Assembly: GCA_910579495.1 (NCBI GenBank)
Contig: CAJTVD010000048.1
Coordinates: 1-31,394 of the forward strand
Reading direction: 5' to 3'
Source: an uncultured Lachnospiraceae bacterium
GTDB lineage: Bacteria; Bacillota; Clostridia; Lachnospirales; Lachnospiraceae
DNA: 31,394 nucleotides
Part shown: one piece after another, positions 20,286-29,271 of the stretch
How positions within the stretch are numbered: the stretch's first letter is position 1
Layout: each line of letters opens with the position of its first letter
Program-made: the position numbers and the translations under genes
The notes under the pieces: model-generated
Told to the model about the DNA's origin: nothing
What the model saw: the letters and a program-made list of their open reading frames with translations, nothing else
Databases searched by the model: none

Positions 20286-22154
20286 TCAGCGGACAATCTC
20301 GTCCCAACTGGAAATCCCTGCCAGCTCTTTGGCAAAATCCGTATATTGGTCCCTCTGGGGCGTGTCAATGTATTTAAACACATCATATATCTGCCGGTGC
20401 CCCCCGCTGGAATTGTACAGCCCGAAGGCCAGCCCCTGGGACACTTCTTCCGCCGCGTCCGCCTGGCGGTTTAGCAAAAACCCGTCAATCTCACTGTAGG
20501 CTTCCATTTTGTAATAAGCATAGGCATAGGCAGCCGCCTGCAGGGCTTCCCCTGCATGGGCAGTGTACCCCAGTTCGCTTAGAAGGATGCTCCTTACCTG
20601 CCCGCTGTCTGTAAGGAAGTGCTCCTGGCGCAGATAATGGACCAAAACCTCAATGTTTTCCATCGTGATCATGGAGGTGCCTGGGCCATGCTCCACATAT
20701 TTGGAATCTTTCCAGATTTTCGCCTCGGTCAGGGGCACATTATAGGGATGCTGCGCCACTCCCCAATCTATATTGCCTTTAGAAGAAATATTTTGGTTGA
20801 ACACATCCATAATATCCCTGCCATCGTAATTGGTATTGTTTTTAATATTCCTGTCCCACTGCTGGTCGATAGAAATATATACCCTGGCGCTGCTACTGAC
20901 ACTTTTGATGGCCGTATAAAAAACCCGGAACCCCTGGGCGTATGCCTCCACGTAACTCTCAATATCCGTATGCGCCATATAGTTCCATTCCTTACGGGCG
21001 TTAATCTCATTGGCGATGATCCAGTTGGAAACCTTCCCATGCCGGTTGTCTGAATACCGCTCCGCGAGGAAGGTCCCGATGGCCGCCATGTATTCCACCC
21101 CGGATTCCTCCGCGCCGTTAAACATATAGTAAGGGGCGCTGCCGCCGCTGCGCGCCTGGGGATGGATCAGCTGTTTAAAGGCACTGGAATAATTATTCAA
21201 AATAATTGCCGTGGTGGTAATGCCCTTTGCCGTAAGCGTGCTGAACACCAGGTCATATTCCGCCACCACCTGGCCGTTAAAGGTATATGTTTTTCCATTA
21301 TAAGTGTAATGGATGGTGGGATATGCCCCGTTGGTTGTAGGCCCCAGGAGCCTGGCCACCGGTATATTGTAAGCGGCCTGTTTTACCCCCAGATTGTCCA
21401 GTTCATTTCCCCTTAGCCTGTTAGGGTCTACCAAAAGTCCCTTGATAGAGGCTGGCTGCTGGAACACGTTGGTATATTTGGCAATCGCCTCCGGGTTGGT
21501 AATATACCTGGGCTGGCTCACCTGTACATATTCCCCGTCCTTTTTCACCGCCAGTACAAATTTCTTGAACAGGCGGCTGCCCGGCAGGTTATAATTCAGG
21601 GCCACCTCCATGGCGGTGCTGCTATCCTTATACTCCCTTGCCACATATTCACTGTCCTTGGGAATGCCCTGGTCAAAAGTATTTAAGGCAAAAAGATAAT
21701 AATATTTATCATCGCTTTTGGGAATGCCGTCTCCCTTTGCTGAAATGGATATTTTCTTTGAACCGGAATCAATAACACATTCTGTTATGGAGGCAAAATC
21801 TGCCGCGCCCTCCTGTGTGATTTCATGGCTTTCCGGCCGTTTACCAAAGGATTCCCGGACGGCGTTCTCTGCGGTAATGATATGGCCAAGCACATCGTCC
21901 CCGATATCATCCTCCGGCTCTTTGGGGCGCACAGGCTCCGAAATTTCCTGGGGGGACAGCTCCGGCTGCTGCTGGCTGTGTTTTTGGCTGTTAAAAAGAA
22001 AAAAGCACGCCACGCCCACCACTGCCAAAAGCACCAGGGCCGCCCCTATAGGAAGCTTTTTTGCCAGGCCATTGTGCCTGGCGCTGGCGGCTTTCCTTAC
22101 CGGCTTTCTTCTTGGTTTTTTCCTTTTCCGCTGCTTTCCGGTATCTAAACTCAT
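20286..22154 (-). CDS. Membrane-anchored DUF5722 glycosidase-like protein
   Basis: A 622-residue protein. A very basic N-terminus and one transmembrane helix (~36-55) anchor it facing outward. After a ~55-residue Pro/Glu/Gln-rich linker come a beta-rich domain (~100-220) and a large TIM-barrel-like domain resembling DUF5722. Within it, NWIIANEIN contains Glu383 and LLSELGYT contains Glu527, placed like the acid/base and nucleophile of clan GH-A glycosidases. HPYNVPLTEAKIW and NRQADAAEEV are further conserved-looking blocks. It is probably an extracellular polysaccharide-processing enzyme; the substrate is unknown. It sits 54 bp downstream of rarA. Confidence 0.82.
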   Translation of the reverse strand: MSLDTGKQRKRKKPRRKPVRKAASARHNGLAKKLPIGAALVLLAVVGVACFFLFNSQKHSQQQPELSPQEISEPVRPKEPEDDIGDDVLGHIITAENAVRESFGKRPESHEITQEGAADFASITECVIDSGSKKISISAKGDGIPKSDDKYYYLFALNTFDQGIPKDSEYVAREYKDSSTAMEVALNYNLPGSRLFKKFVLAVKKDGEYVQVSQPRYITNPEAIAKYTNVFQQPASIKGLLVDPNRLRGNELDNLGVKQAAYNIPVARLLGPTTNGAYPTIHYTYNGKTYTFNGQVVAEYDLVFSTLTAKGITTTAIILNNYSSAFKQLIHPQARSGGSAPYYMFNGAEESGVEYMAAIGTFLAERYSDNRHGKVSNWIIANEINARKEWNYMAHTDIESYVEAYAQGFRVFYTAIKSVSSSARVYISIDQQWDRNIKNNTNYDGRDIMDVFNQNISSKGNIDWGVAQHPYNVPLTEAKIWKDSKYVEHGPGTSMITMENIEVLVHYLRQEHFLTDSGQVRSILLSELGYTAHAGEALQAAAYAYAYYKMEAYSEIDGFLLNRQADAAEEVSQGLAFGLYNSSGGHRQIYDVFKYIDTPQRDQYTDFAKELAGISSWDEIVR

Positions 22155-22208
22155 ACGTTTTTATTTCCTTCTGTTTTCTTAAGAACTGCTCCGGGGCAAA
22201 AGTAATAT

Positions 22209-23528
22209 TCATTGTTCTTTGAGCCATTTCATGTGTTCTTTGATTTTCACCTCATAGCCATTGCCAGAGGGCTTGTAAAACTCCCGCCCGCTTAGCTCAT
22301 AGGGCAGGTACTGCTGCTTCACATAATGGTTGGGGTAATCATGGGCATACAAATAGCCCGCCCCATGCCCCAGCTTGGCCGCCCCCTTATAATGGGCATC
22401 CTGGAGATGGGCGGGTATGGGCAGGTTCCCGGTTTCCCCCACAGCCCTCATGGCTTCCCCAATGGCGTTTACACAGGCATTGCTTTTAGGTGCGCATGCC
22501 ACATAAACTACAGCCTCGGAAAGAATGATCTGGGCCTCCGGCATCCCGGTCCGCTCCGCCGCCAGGGAGGCGCTTACCGCCACGGAAAGAGCCTGGGGAT
22601 CCGCTACCCCAACATCCTCCGCCGCACAGACCATAATACGCCTGGCAATAAAGGTAACGCTTTCTCCTGCATAAAGCATCCGCGCCAGATAATAAACTGC
22701 CGCATCCGGGTCGGAACCTCTCATGCTTTTGATAAAGGCGGATATGGTATCGTAATGATTATCCCCCGTTTTGTCATAACGCACTGCACGCTTTTGGATA
22801 CATTCCTGGGCCACCTCCAGGTTAATATGTATTTTCCCGTCCTCCCCGGGCAGCGTGGTCATAATCCCAAGCTCAATGGCATTTAACGCAGACCGGGCAT
22901 CTCCCCCGGCAATATCCGCCAGGAAATCCTCCGCTTCCGGTTCCAGCACAGCGCCGTAAACGCCCATACCCTTTTCCTGGTCATAAACCGCCCTGCGCAG
23001 CAGTTCCTTAATATCCTCCCTGTGAAGAGGTTTCAGTTCAAAAATAATGGAACGGGACAGCAACGCACTGTTAACCTCAAAATAGGGGTTTTCCGTGGTA
23101 GCCCCTATGAGGATCAGCGTCCCGTCCTCCACAAAAGGGAGCAGGTAGTCCTGCTGCCCCTTGTTAAACCTGTGTATCTCGTCAATAAAAAGTATGGTCC
23201 GCCTGCCGTACATTCCCAAGGTATCCTTGGCTGCCTTTACCACCTCTTCCATATCCTTTTTTCCTGCTATGGTTGCATTAATCTGGGTAAATTCTGCACT
23301 GGTGGTATTGGCAATAACCCTGGCAAGGGTGGTCTTCCCTGTACCCGGGGGGCCATAAAAAATCAGGGAACTTAATTTATCCGCCTTGATGGCCCTGTAC
23401 AAAAGCTTGTCCTTCCCGATAATATGCCCCTGCCCCACCATCTCATCCAATGTGCGGGGGCGCAGCCTTGCCGCCAGGGGGGACTCCTTCTCCTTCTGGG
23501 CGGCTCCCATATATTCAAAAATGTCCAT
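22209..23528 (-). CDS. rarA: Replication-associated recombination AAA+ ATPase RarA/MgsA
   Basis: A 439-residue clamp-loader-like AAA+ protein acting at stalled forks. SPLAARLRPRTLDEMVGQGH is the RarA N-terminal signature; Walker A is GPPGTGKT at 59-66, Walker B FIDEIHRF at 114-121, and sensor 1 IGATTENPYFEVN. The C-terminal half (GSDPDAAVYYLARMLYAGES, GNLPIPAHLQDAHYKGAAKL, HDYPNHYVKQQYLP) matches the RarA tetramerisation domain. The frame allows earlier starts, but the ATG at 23528 has GGAGG 5 bp upstream. That ribosome binding site lies inside the last codons of the carboxypeptidase gene, so translation is coupled. Confidence 0.95.
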   Translation of the reverse strand: MDIFEYMGAAQKEKESPLAARLRPRTLDEMVGQGHIIGKDKLLYRAIKADKLSSLIFYGPPGTGKTTLARVIANTTSAEFTQINATIAGKKDMEEVVKAAKDTLGMYGRRTILFIDEIHRFNKGQQDYLLPFVEDGTLILIGATTENPYFEVNSALLSRSIIFELKPLHREDIKELLRRAVYDQEKGMGVYGAVLEPEAEDFLADIAGGDARSALNAIELGIMTTLPGEDGKIHINLEVAQECIQKRAVRYDKTGDNHYDTISAFIKSMRGSDPDAAVYYLARMLYAGESVTFIARRIMVCAAEDVGVADPQALSVAVSASLAAERTGMPEAQIILSEAVVYVACAPKSNACVNAIGEAMRAVGETGNLPIPAHLQDAHYKGAAKLGHGAGYLYAHDYPNHYVKQQYLPYELSGREFYKPSGNGYEVKIKEHMKWLKEQ

Positions 23529-24789
23529 CGTTTCCTCCGAAAAATTGCTCATACAGCCCCACATGGTCAAAAATGCACTGCCAATAGCTGTTAGCGCCCA
23601 CTGTCACACAGACAAATCCCCTGCCATCTGCTGACTGGGCATAGCTGGCGGCACAGTTCCCGGACTGTACCACATACCCTGTCTTGGCACAGAGTACCTC
23701 CCCGCCGGTGATATGGTCCTCAATCCGGCGAAGGAACCAGTTGGAAATGGTAATTCCTTCAGGATGCTGCTCTGTCCTGGAAGTCCCATAGGTGCGTGTG
23801 GAAAGCACCTCCCTGCAAAGAGGGTTGTCCATTGCCGCTTCCAGGATCATTGCCATATCATAAACCGTACAGTAGTGGTTTTCATCATAAAGCCCCACAC
23901 AGTTGGTAACATGGGCTGACCCCGCCAGCCCCAGCTCCTCCAGCTTTTGGTTCATCAGCCCCACAAAGGCCTCCTGGCTTCCTGCCACATATGTGGCAAG
24001 CCCCAAGGCTGCGTCCCCGCCGGAGGGCAGGATGGTGCCGTAAAACAAATCCCTCACTGTCACCTCTTCGTCCCTGGCAAAACCTGCGTTGCTGCAGCCG
24101 TTGACATAGCTGTAGTCGGTAATGTCCAGGGTAATGGTAAAGGTATCCTCCAAATCCCCCACCTGTTCCGCTGCCACCAAAATGGTGAGGATCTTCGTCA
24201 TGGAAGCGGGATTGATCCGGTCCCTGGCGCCCTTCCAGGCAATGATATCATTGCTTTCCAGGTCAATCAGGATAGCATTCTTGCTGTAGAAAACATCCCC
24301 GGAAGAAAGGGCCTCCCCCACTGTAAACACATCCTCCGCCGGGGCAGCCCCATAACTGCGCTGCCCCGCCGCCTCATACACGCATTCTGCACCGAAGCTT
24401 ACCTGCTCCCCTTCCCCGGCTCCCAGCATGCCGGTGAGTATCCGGATTTTCCGGCTCATAGGGGACAAAACAGCAGTGCCATTTTCCCCGTCACTGCCCG
24501 CCCCAGGAAGCCCAGTCCCCTTTGTGCCCTCCCCCCTGTTATCCGCCATCGTTTCCTGCTTGGTGGGAACCGTATCTGTTTGCCTGTCCGCAGGTTTTTT
24601 AGGAAAAATCATTGTCCCTGCTGTTATCAATAAAAGTACTGCCAGCACACCCGCACCAACAGGCGCATATTTCCGGATATTCCTTCGGAGCACCATCTGC
24701 CGCTCCTTATCCCTGCGCATCTGCTCTATCCGCTGCCTGTGCCTTTCTCTTACCGCATTGTCCTCATTTAATTGTTCATTCACCTGCAA
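23515..24789 (-). CDS. D-alanyl-D-alanine carboxypeptidase (S11), membrane-anchored
   Basis: A 424-residue penicillin-binding protein of the DacA/DacF type that trims the terminal D-Ala from peptidoglycan stem peptides. A basic 40-residue cytoplasmic N-terminus leads into a transmembrane helix (~44-62), then a Gly/Thr-rich linker to ~110. The catalytic motifs are SMTK (Ser196, Lys199), SGG at 256-258 in place of the common SGN, and KTG at 369-371. Signal-anchor rather than cleaved signal peptide topology differs from typical DacA, and there is no C-terminal amphipathic anchor. It is the first gene of the dac-rarA-DUF5722 train, with the promoter described below. Confidence 0.92.
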   Translation of the reverse strand: MQVNEQLNEDNAVRERHRQRIEQMRRDKERQMVLRRNIRKYAPVGAGVLAVLLLITAGTMIFPKKPADRQTDTVPTKQETMADNRGEGTKGTGLPGAGSDGENGTAVLSPMSRKIRILTGMLGAGEGEQVSFGAECVYEAAGQRSYGAAPAEDVFTVGEALSSGDVFYSKNAILIDLESNDIIAWKGARDRINPASMTKILTILVAAEQVGDLEDTFTITLDITDYSYVNGCSNAGFARDEEVTVRDLFYGTILPSGGDAALGLATYVAGSQEAFVGLMNQKLEELGLAGSAHVTNCVGLYDENHYCTVYDMAMILEAAMDNPLCREVLSTRTYGTSRTEQHPEGITISNWFLRRIEDHITGGEVLCAKTGYVVQSGNCAASYAQSADGRGFVCVTVGANSYWQCIFDHVGLYEQFFGGNDGHF

Positions 24790-24822
24790 CCGCTCCTCCC
24801 GCCTGCACCTTAAAGATACCCT

Positions 24823-24880
24823 GTGAACAGTGAAAACAAAAATTGCTGTTCACTATACTACCATAAATTCTTACTGCCAG
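24823..24880 (-). promoter_or_regulatory. Promoter and inverted repeat before the carboxypeptidase gene
   Basis: CTGGCA at 24875-24880, 17-bp spacer, TATAGT at 24852-24857 on the minus strand. An inverted repeat (GTGAACAG at 24853-24846 and CTGTTCAC at 24830-24823, 15-nt loop) begins at the -10 box and covers the start region, so it could be an operator or a 5'-leader hairpin. Confidence 0.55.
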
Positions 24881-24930
24881 CAACTTAAATCTTCCAGGGA
24901 GACATAGGGAATGCCCTGTTTGGCATGGCC

Positions 24931-24975
24931 AAAAATGCCCTGTACAGCCCGGCTTCCCGGAACCGTACAAGGCAT
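24931..24975 (-). terminator. Terminator after the ABC exporter pair
   Basis: ATGCCTTGTAC (24975-24965) pairs with GTACAGGGCAT (ending 24935), with one G-T pair, followed directly by TTTTT on the minus strand, about 10 bp after the stop of the second exporter gene. Confidence 0.8.
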
Positions 24976-24983
24976 CCCTTATT

Positions 24984-26822
24984 TCATACATAATATTTCG
25001 CCTGTGCATTCCACATTTTAGCATAATTCCCGCCCAGGGCATACAATTCCTCATGGCTGCCCCTTTCCACAATCCCGCCGTTTTCAAAGACTATGATTTC
25101 ATCACAGAACTGGCAGCTGCTCATCCTGTGGGAGATACAGATCCCGGTCTTTCCTTCTACCATTTCGTTAAACCGCGCATAGACCTCCGCTTCCGCAACA
25201 GGATCCAAAGCCGCGGTAGGCTCGTCCAGGATAACAATGGGGGCATCTTTGTACAAAGCCCTGGCGATGGCAAGCCTCTGGGCTTCCCCTCCGCTGACCT
25301 CCACCCCTTCCTCCAGTTCCTTATAAAGGTAGGTGTCCAACTGGGCCGGCATTTTCCTTACCAGTTCCGCCGCGTCTGCCTGTTCTAACGCTTTCCAGAT
25401 TTTATCATCCTGCCTTTCGCCCCCCGCCGTAATATTTTCCCATACAGGGAAAGATAGCAGCTTGAAATCCTGGAATACCACACCGAAAAGGCTTTGGTAT
25501 GCTTCCTCGTCATACTCCCTGATATCCACGCCGTTTAAGGTTATACGCCCCTCCGTAGGCTCATAAAGGCGGCAGAGGAGCTTGATAAAGGTAGTTTTTC
25601 CTGCACCGTTGCGCCCTACCAGGGCCATCCTTCCCCTCACATTCAGCCTGCAGCTTACGTTCCTCATGGCATAATTCTCACTTCCCGGATAACGGAAGCT
25701 TACATTCTCAAATACCAGCTCATATTCCCCGCCATCCTGCTTCTCAATGGGCAGGCCGCCTTTGGCATGGCCGCTTTCCATGTCAAGGAACGCCAGAAAC
25801 TTATCCATATAGGTACAAATATTCCTGAGCCTTACCTGGCAGTTGATGATGATAAAACAGGCATTGCCGAACTGGTTCAGCGCACCTGCATATTGGGTAA
25901 ATGCCCCCACTGTGATAGCGCCTGTCACCACCTTTAGCGTTACAAGCAGATAAGAACCTATGGTAAAAAGGCTGTTCATCCCATTATTCGCCTGGACAGT
26001 CTTTCTCATCACATCAAACATGCCTGCCCAGTAAGCCCTGGATTTCCCCACTTCCTCCGCTGCGTTCTCCATGAGCATTTCTTCCATGCCATAGAGCCTG
26101 ACAATCTTTCCTGCCTTCTCATTGACAAAGACCTGGTTTAGCAGATAGCTTTCCTTCATTTCCCTTCCCGTGTTGGCAGCAAAATAACTCTTCTGCTTCC
26201 TGGAGAATTTCTGGAACACCTGCCCGGAAAAATATGCCATCCCCACAAGAGCGCACCCAAAAAGCAGGAGCGAAGGCAGTGGGCCGGCAAAAGTATCCAG
26301 AAAAGTCCCCCTCCCCACCGGCCGCGCAAGGCACAAATATATTACCATAGAAACAGACAGCATAACGCTTAAAAATGCCTGCAGGATATCCCGGTACCTT
26401 GCCAATACCATCCCAAGGCTTCCATAGTTATCGGAGGTCTTCTCCGAGAAAGCAATCTTTTCGGATATCTCCGGCTTTTCTACTGTCTCGTAATCCATGG
26501 AAAAAATCTTTTCCCGCAGCCAAACAAAAATTGCCAGCCCGGCTACATTCTGCAGGCCGCGTATCCTTGACCGGATAAACTGTACAATGACGCCGCAGAG
26601 CATATTGGCCCCCAGGAGCAGGAGAGCCTGTACGCCCGCCTGCCTAAAGCTTCCCTGCCGCAGCAGGTCCACCAGCCCGGCTGTCAGGAAAAGGCTCATA
26701 TATACCTGTACCAGGTTAAAAATTACCTCCAGCAGATAAACTGGTATAATGATAGGGTTTACAGAGTGGATCTTTTTTAACAGCCTGAACCCCGTCTTAT
26801 GTGTGGAAATAAAATCATGCAT
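24984..26822 (-). CDS. ABC exporter half-transporter (permease-ATPase fusion), subunit 2
   Basis: A 612-residue type I ABC half-transporter with six hydrophobic segments in the first ~330 residues and a C-terminal ATPase domain. The ATPase shows Walker A GRNGAGKTT, Q-loop VVFQDFKLLSFPVWENI, signature VSGGEAQRLAIARAL, Walker B IVILDEPTAALD and H-loop ISHRMSS. The preferred start is the ATG at 26822, which overlaps the end of the upstream exporter gene by 8 bp (ATGCATGA). The partner is a similar half-transporter, so a heterodimer is likely. The spacing AALDPVAEAEVY is shared by both subunits. The substrate is unknown; no peptide precursor or maturation gene is adjacent. Confidence 0.92.
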   Translation of the reverse strand: MHDFISTHKTGFRLLKKIHSVNPIIIPVYLLEVIFNLVQVYMSLFLTAGLVDLLRQGSFRQAGVQALLLLGANMLCGVIVQFIRSRIRGLQNVAGLAIFVWLREKIFSMDYETVEKPEISEKIAFSEKTSDNYGSLGMVLARYRDILQAFLSVMLSVSMVIYLCLARPVGRGTFLDTFAGPLPSLLLFGCALVGMAYFSGQVFQKFSRKQKSYFAANTGREMKESYLLNQVFVNEKAGKIVRLYGMEEMLMENAAEEVGKSRAYWAGMFDVMRKTVQANNGMNSLFTIGSYLLVTLKVVTGAITVGAFTQYAGALNQFGNACFIIINCQVRLRNICTYMDKFLAFLDMESGHAKGGLPIEKQDGGEYELVFENVSFRYPGSENYAMRNVSCRLNVRGRMALVGRNGAGKTTFIKLLCRLYEPTEGRITLNGVDIREYDEEAYQSLFGVVFQDFKLLSFPVWENITAGGERQDDKIWKALEQADAAELVRKMPAQLDTYLYKELEEGVEVSGGEAQRLAIARALYKDAPIVILDEPTAALDPVAEAEVYARFNEMVEGKTGICISHRMSSCQFCDEIIVFENGGIVERGSHEELYALGGNYAKMWNAQAKYYV

Positions 26823-28647
26823 GGCATTCACCCTGGCCTTTCTGCTGATAATACTGTGCCTGCAGGGCGAAAAGCTCCGCATAAGCCCCCTGCCTGCCCA
26901 TTAATTCCTCATGGCTCCCGTCTTCTGCCACAGTTCCCTTTTCCATATAAAGAATCCTGTCGCAAAAGCGCGTGGAACTAAGCCTGTGGGAAATAAAGAT
27001 TCCCGTTTTCCCCCGGATGATTTCATCATACTTCTCATACATTTCACTCTCTGCAATAGGGTCAAGGGCCGCTGTAGGCTCGTCCAGGATGACCACCGGG
27101 GCATCCTTATACAAAGCCCTTGCCAGCATCAGCTTCTGGAGCTGCCCGCCGGAAAGGGCAACGCCCTCCTCGTCCAGATCCTTATTCATCGTGGTTTTCA
27201 CGCCTTTGGGAAGCTCATTTACCCGCTCAGTAAGCCCGGCTTTTTGCAGGCACTGCTCCAGCCTGCCAATTTCCTCCTGCCCTTCCTTCACGCAGGATAC
27301 GTTTTCCACTAATGGAAAGGAAAAGGCGAACACATCCTGGAACACCACTGCAAATTCCCTGAAGCATTCCTCCCGTGACAGGGTTCCCATATCCTGTCCG
27401 TCCAGATAAATTTTGCCGGAAGTGGGGCGGTAATAGCCGCACAGCAGCTTGGTAAGGGTAGTCTTTCCAGCCCCGTTCAGCCCCACCAGCGCAATCTTCT
27501 CCCCAGCACTGATGGTCAGGCTCAAATCATGGATGGTATCCTTTTCGCTCCCCTCATAGCAAAAGCACACATTTTCCAGGCGTATCTCATGGGGCTTTCC
27601 CGGATTCACCAGCCTCCCCATCCCATCCTCTTTAAAGGTAACATCATCCATAAATTCCCGGTATTTATCCATAGGCACTTTCACCTGATAAATTTGATGG
27701 AAGGAAAAAAACAGCCCTGTCATCCAGCTACCAAACCCTGCCACCACCCCTACATACAATAAGAACAGCGGGAGGGTGAGATTTCCCCTGGCCATCTGCA
27801 GGATCAGATAACCGTAAACTACACCATTAACCAAAAATGTAAGCCCATTATCCGCAATCCCTGCAAGCAGGAAGCCTTTTGCCGTCTTGTACTCCAGGGC
27901 AACAATCTTGTCTACCACTTCATGGAAAGCCCTTAAAAGCCATTGGTCCATCCGGTAGAGCCGGATGTCCTTGCCGTTTTCTATGGAAATGGATTCCCTG
28001 CGCAGATAAAAGAAATCCTGCCGGTTTTTCGCATTCTTTTTAATCATGGCATAAGTGCTTTTCCGCAGGGATTTTTCCAGGAACTCATCCAGAAAAGCCC
28101 GTGGGACCAATAGCAGCAATAACAGGGGATTGGCCCTGCCCACAATAACTGCATAGCTTATAAGCCCTGCTACATTGGTTGCTGTTATCCAAAACAGCCT
28201 CATAAAAGCCTCTATCCCGCTGTCCTCCCCGGAAAAAAGATTTTCCCGGGCCTGGGTCATTTTCCTCCGCCCCTGGGCGCTCTCCATGTACTGCCCATCC
28301 ATTTCCACGCATTTGCGGTAAAATTCAGTGGCCATGCCAATACGGAACAGTGTCAGGGCCTTATCCTGCACTTCCTTTAAATGATTCTGTACAAAACGCA
28401 CTACCTGTAAAAGGATTACGTAGCCTGTCACCAGAAGCAGAATAATTTCCGGCCTGTTGCCGCTGATCAGGCAGGCGGCAACCGCGCCTGCCAGCGCTGC
28501 CTCCAGAAAAGGAAGCACTACGCCCAGGGCTGAACTTCCCGCACAGGCGGCAATAGCCCCCGCCCCTTCCTTCTTCTTCAGCCAATGAAAAGCATACCGA
28601 TAATCGTCCCATAAGGTATAGCCGCTTTCGTCCCTTACTTTTTTCAC
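26815..28647 (-). CDS. ABC exporter half-transporter (permease-ATPase fusion), subunit 1
   Basis: A type I ABC half-transporter of 610 residues from the chosen start. Six hydrophobic segments are followed by an ATPase with Walker A GLNGAGKTT, Q-loop VVFQDVFAFSFPLVENV, signature LSGGQLQKLMLARAL (LQK in place of QQR/EAQR), Walker B VVILDEPTAALD and H-loop ISHRLSS. Start choice: an in-frame ATG at 28680 lies only a few bases after the -10 box and has no ribosome binding site, whereas the GTG at 28647 has GGAGG 5 bp upstream and leaves a normal leader. It is the first gene of a two-gene operon with subunit 2. Confidence 0.9.
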   Translation of the reverse strand: MKKVRDESGYTLWDDYRYAFHWLKKKEGAGAIAACAGSSALGVVLPFLEAALAGAVAACLISGNRPEIILLLVTGYVILLQVVRFVQNHLKEVQDKALTLFRIGMATEFYRKCVEMDGQYMESAQGRRKMTQARENLFSGEDSGIEAFMRLFWITATNVAGLISYAVIVGRANPLLLLLLVPRAFLDEFLEKSLRKSTYAMIKKNAKNRQDFFYLRRESISIENGKDIRLYRMDQWLLRAFHEVVDKIVALEYKTAKGFLLAGIADNGLTFLVNGVVYGYLILQMARGNLTLPLFLLYVGVVAGFGSWMTGLFFSFHQIYQVKVPMDKYREFMDDVTFKEDGMGRLVNPGKPHEIRLENVCFCYEGSEKDTIHDLSLTISAGEKIALVGLNGAGKTTLTKLLCGYYRPTSGKIYLDGQDMGTLSREECFREFAVVFQDVFAFSFPLVENVSCVKEGQEEIGRLEQCLQKAGLTERVNELPKGVKTTMNKDLDEEGVALSGGQLQKLMLARALYKDAPVVILDEPTAALDPIAESEMYEKYDEIIRGKTGIFISHRLSSTRFCDRILYMEKGTVAEDGSHEELMGRQGAYAELFALQAQYYQQKGQGECHA

Positions 28648-28681
28648 TTCTTCCTCCACTTCTTTCCGTTGGTTTTGCATA

Positions 28682-28710
28682 AGTATACCATGCTGTGGGG
28701 AAGAAATCAA
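28682..28710 (-). promoter_or_regulatory. Promoter of the ABC exporter pair
   Basis: TTGATT at 28705-28710, 17-bp spacer, TATACT at 28682-28687 on the minus strand. The expected transcription start falls at or within the first few bases after the ATG at 28680, which favours the downstream GTG start. Confidence 0.78.
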
Positions 28711-28751
28711 TTTTCACTTCTAAAAAATTTGAAGTTTTTTTACATTCAAAA

Positions 28752-28801
28752 CAACAAACGCTGCCATGCTTTGCAAACCAGCTTATTGTAACAAACGCCG
28801 C
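28752..28801 (-). repeat. 50-bp dispersed structured repeat, copy B
   Basis: Same length and same flanks as copy A at 14992-15041. The hairpin (28760-28782) differs at ten positions, two pairs of which are compensatory. It lies between the deacetylase fragment and the exporter promoter. Confidence 0.85.
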
Positions 28802-28833
28802 CACTCCTGCGTGGAAATGGGAACGCTGTATGG

Positions 28834-29240
28834 TTAATCGAAGAGCAATTCATCTACTGTCACAAATTCGTACCCTTCCTTCTGCAGTTTATCTACAATC
28901 TGTAACGCCGCCGTAACCGTGGACTTATACTGGTCATGCATCAGAATCACCTCATTTTCCCCCGCCTTGGTACAGACATTTTTTACAATACAGGAAACAT
29001 CGCTGCTACACCAGTCAAGGGGGTCGATGGTCCAAAGTACCGGAAACATATTCAGCTCCTTTTCAAATTCCTTATTCCAGCTTCCATAAGGGGGGCGGAC
29101 ATAAATGGTTTCCTCCCCGGTGACTTCTTTAATTACTTCATTGGTCTTAATAATTTCCTGCTTAAAGCTTTCCTGGTTATTGGCTGTAAGCTGGGTATGG
29201 CTGTAAGTGTGGTTTCCAATTAAATGCCCTGCTTGAGTAT
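28834..29240 (-). pseudogene. Polysaccharide deacetylase (NodB-type) C-terminal fragment
   Basis: The C-terminal ~135 residues of a polysaccharide deacetylase. AGHLIGNHTYSH is the metal-binding HxxxH motif, VRPPYGSWNKE the RPPYG motif, and VILMHDQYKSTVTAALQIVD the C-terminal LxH motif. The N-terminal part, including the catalytic TFDDG motif, is missing. Upstream of AGHLIG the sequence changes to the non-coding end of a serine recombinase gene (stop at 29272), so the gene was cut by element insertion near 29240-29270. The apparent ATG at 29268 is not a natural start. Intact enzymes of this type deacetylate peptidoglycan or chitooligosaccharides. Confidence 0.85.
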
Positions 29241-29271
29241 GGGGAATGACACAAAATATAACAGCCATCTG

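Noticed and set aside
23947..24633. Plus-strand open frame of ~228 codons
   Set aside because: Shadow of the carboxypeptidase gene on the opposite strand.
28647..28710. Earlier starts (TTG at 28710 or ATG at 28680) for the first ABC exporter gene
   Set aside because: The TTG overlaps the -35 box and the ATG sits at the expected transcription start without a ribosome binding site; GTG at 28647 has GGAGG at ideal spacing.
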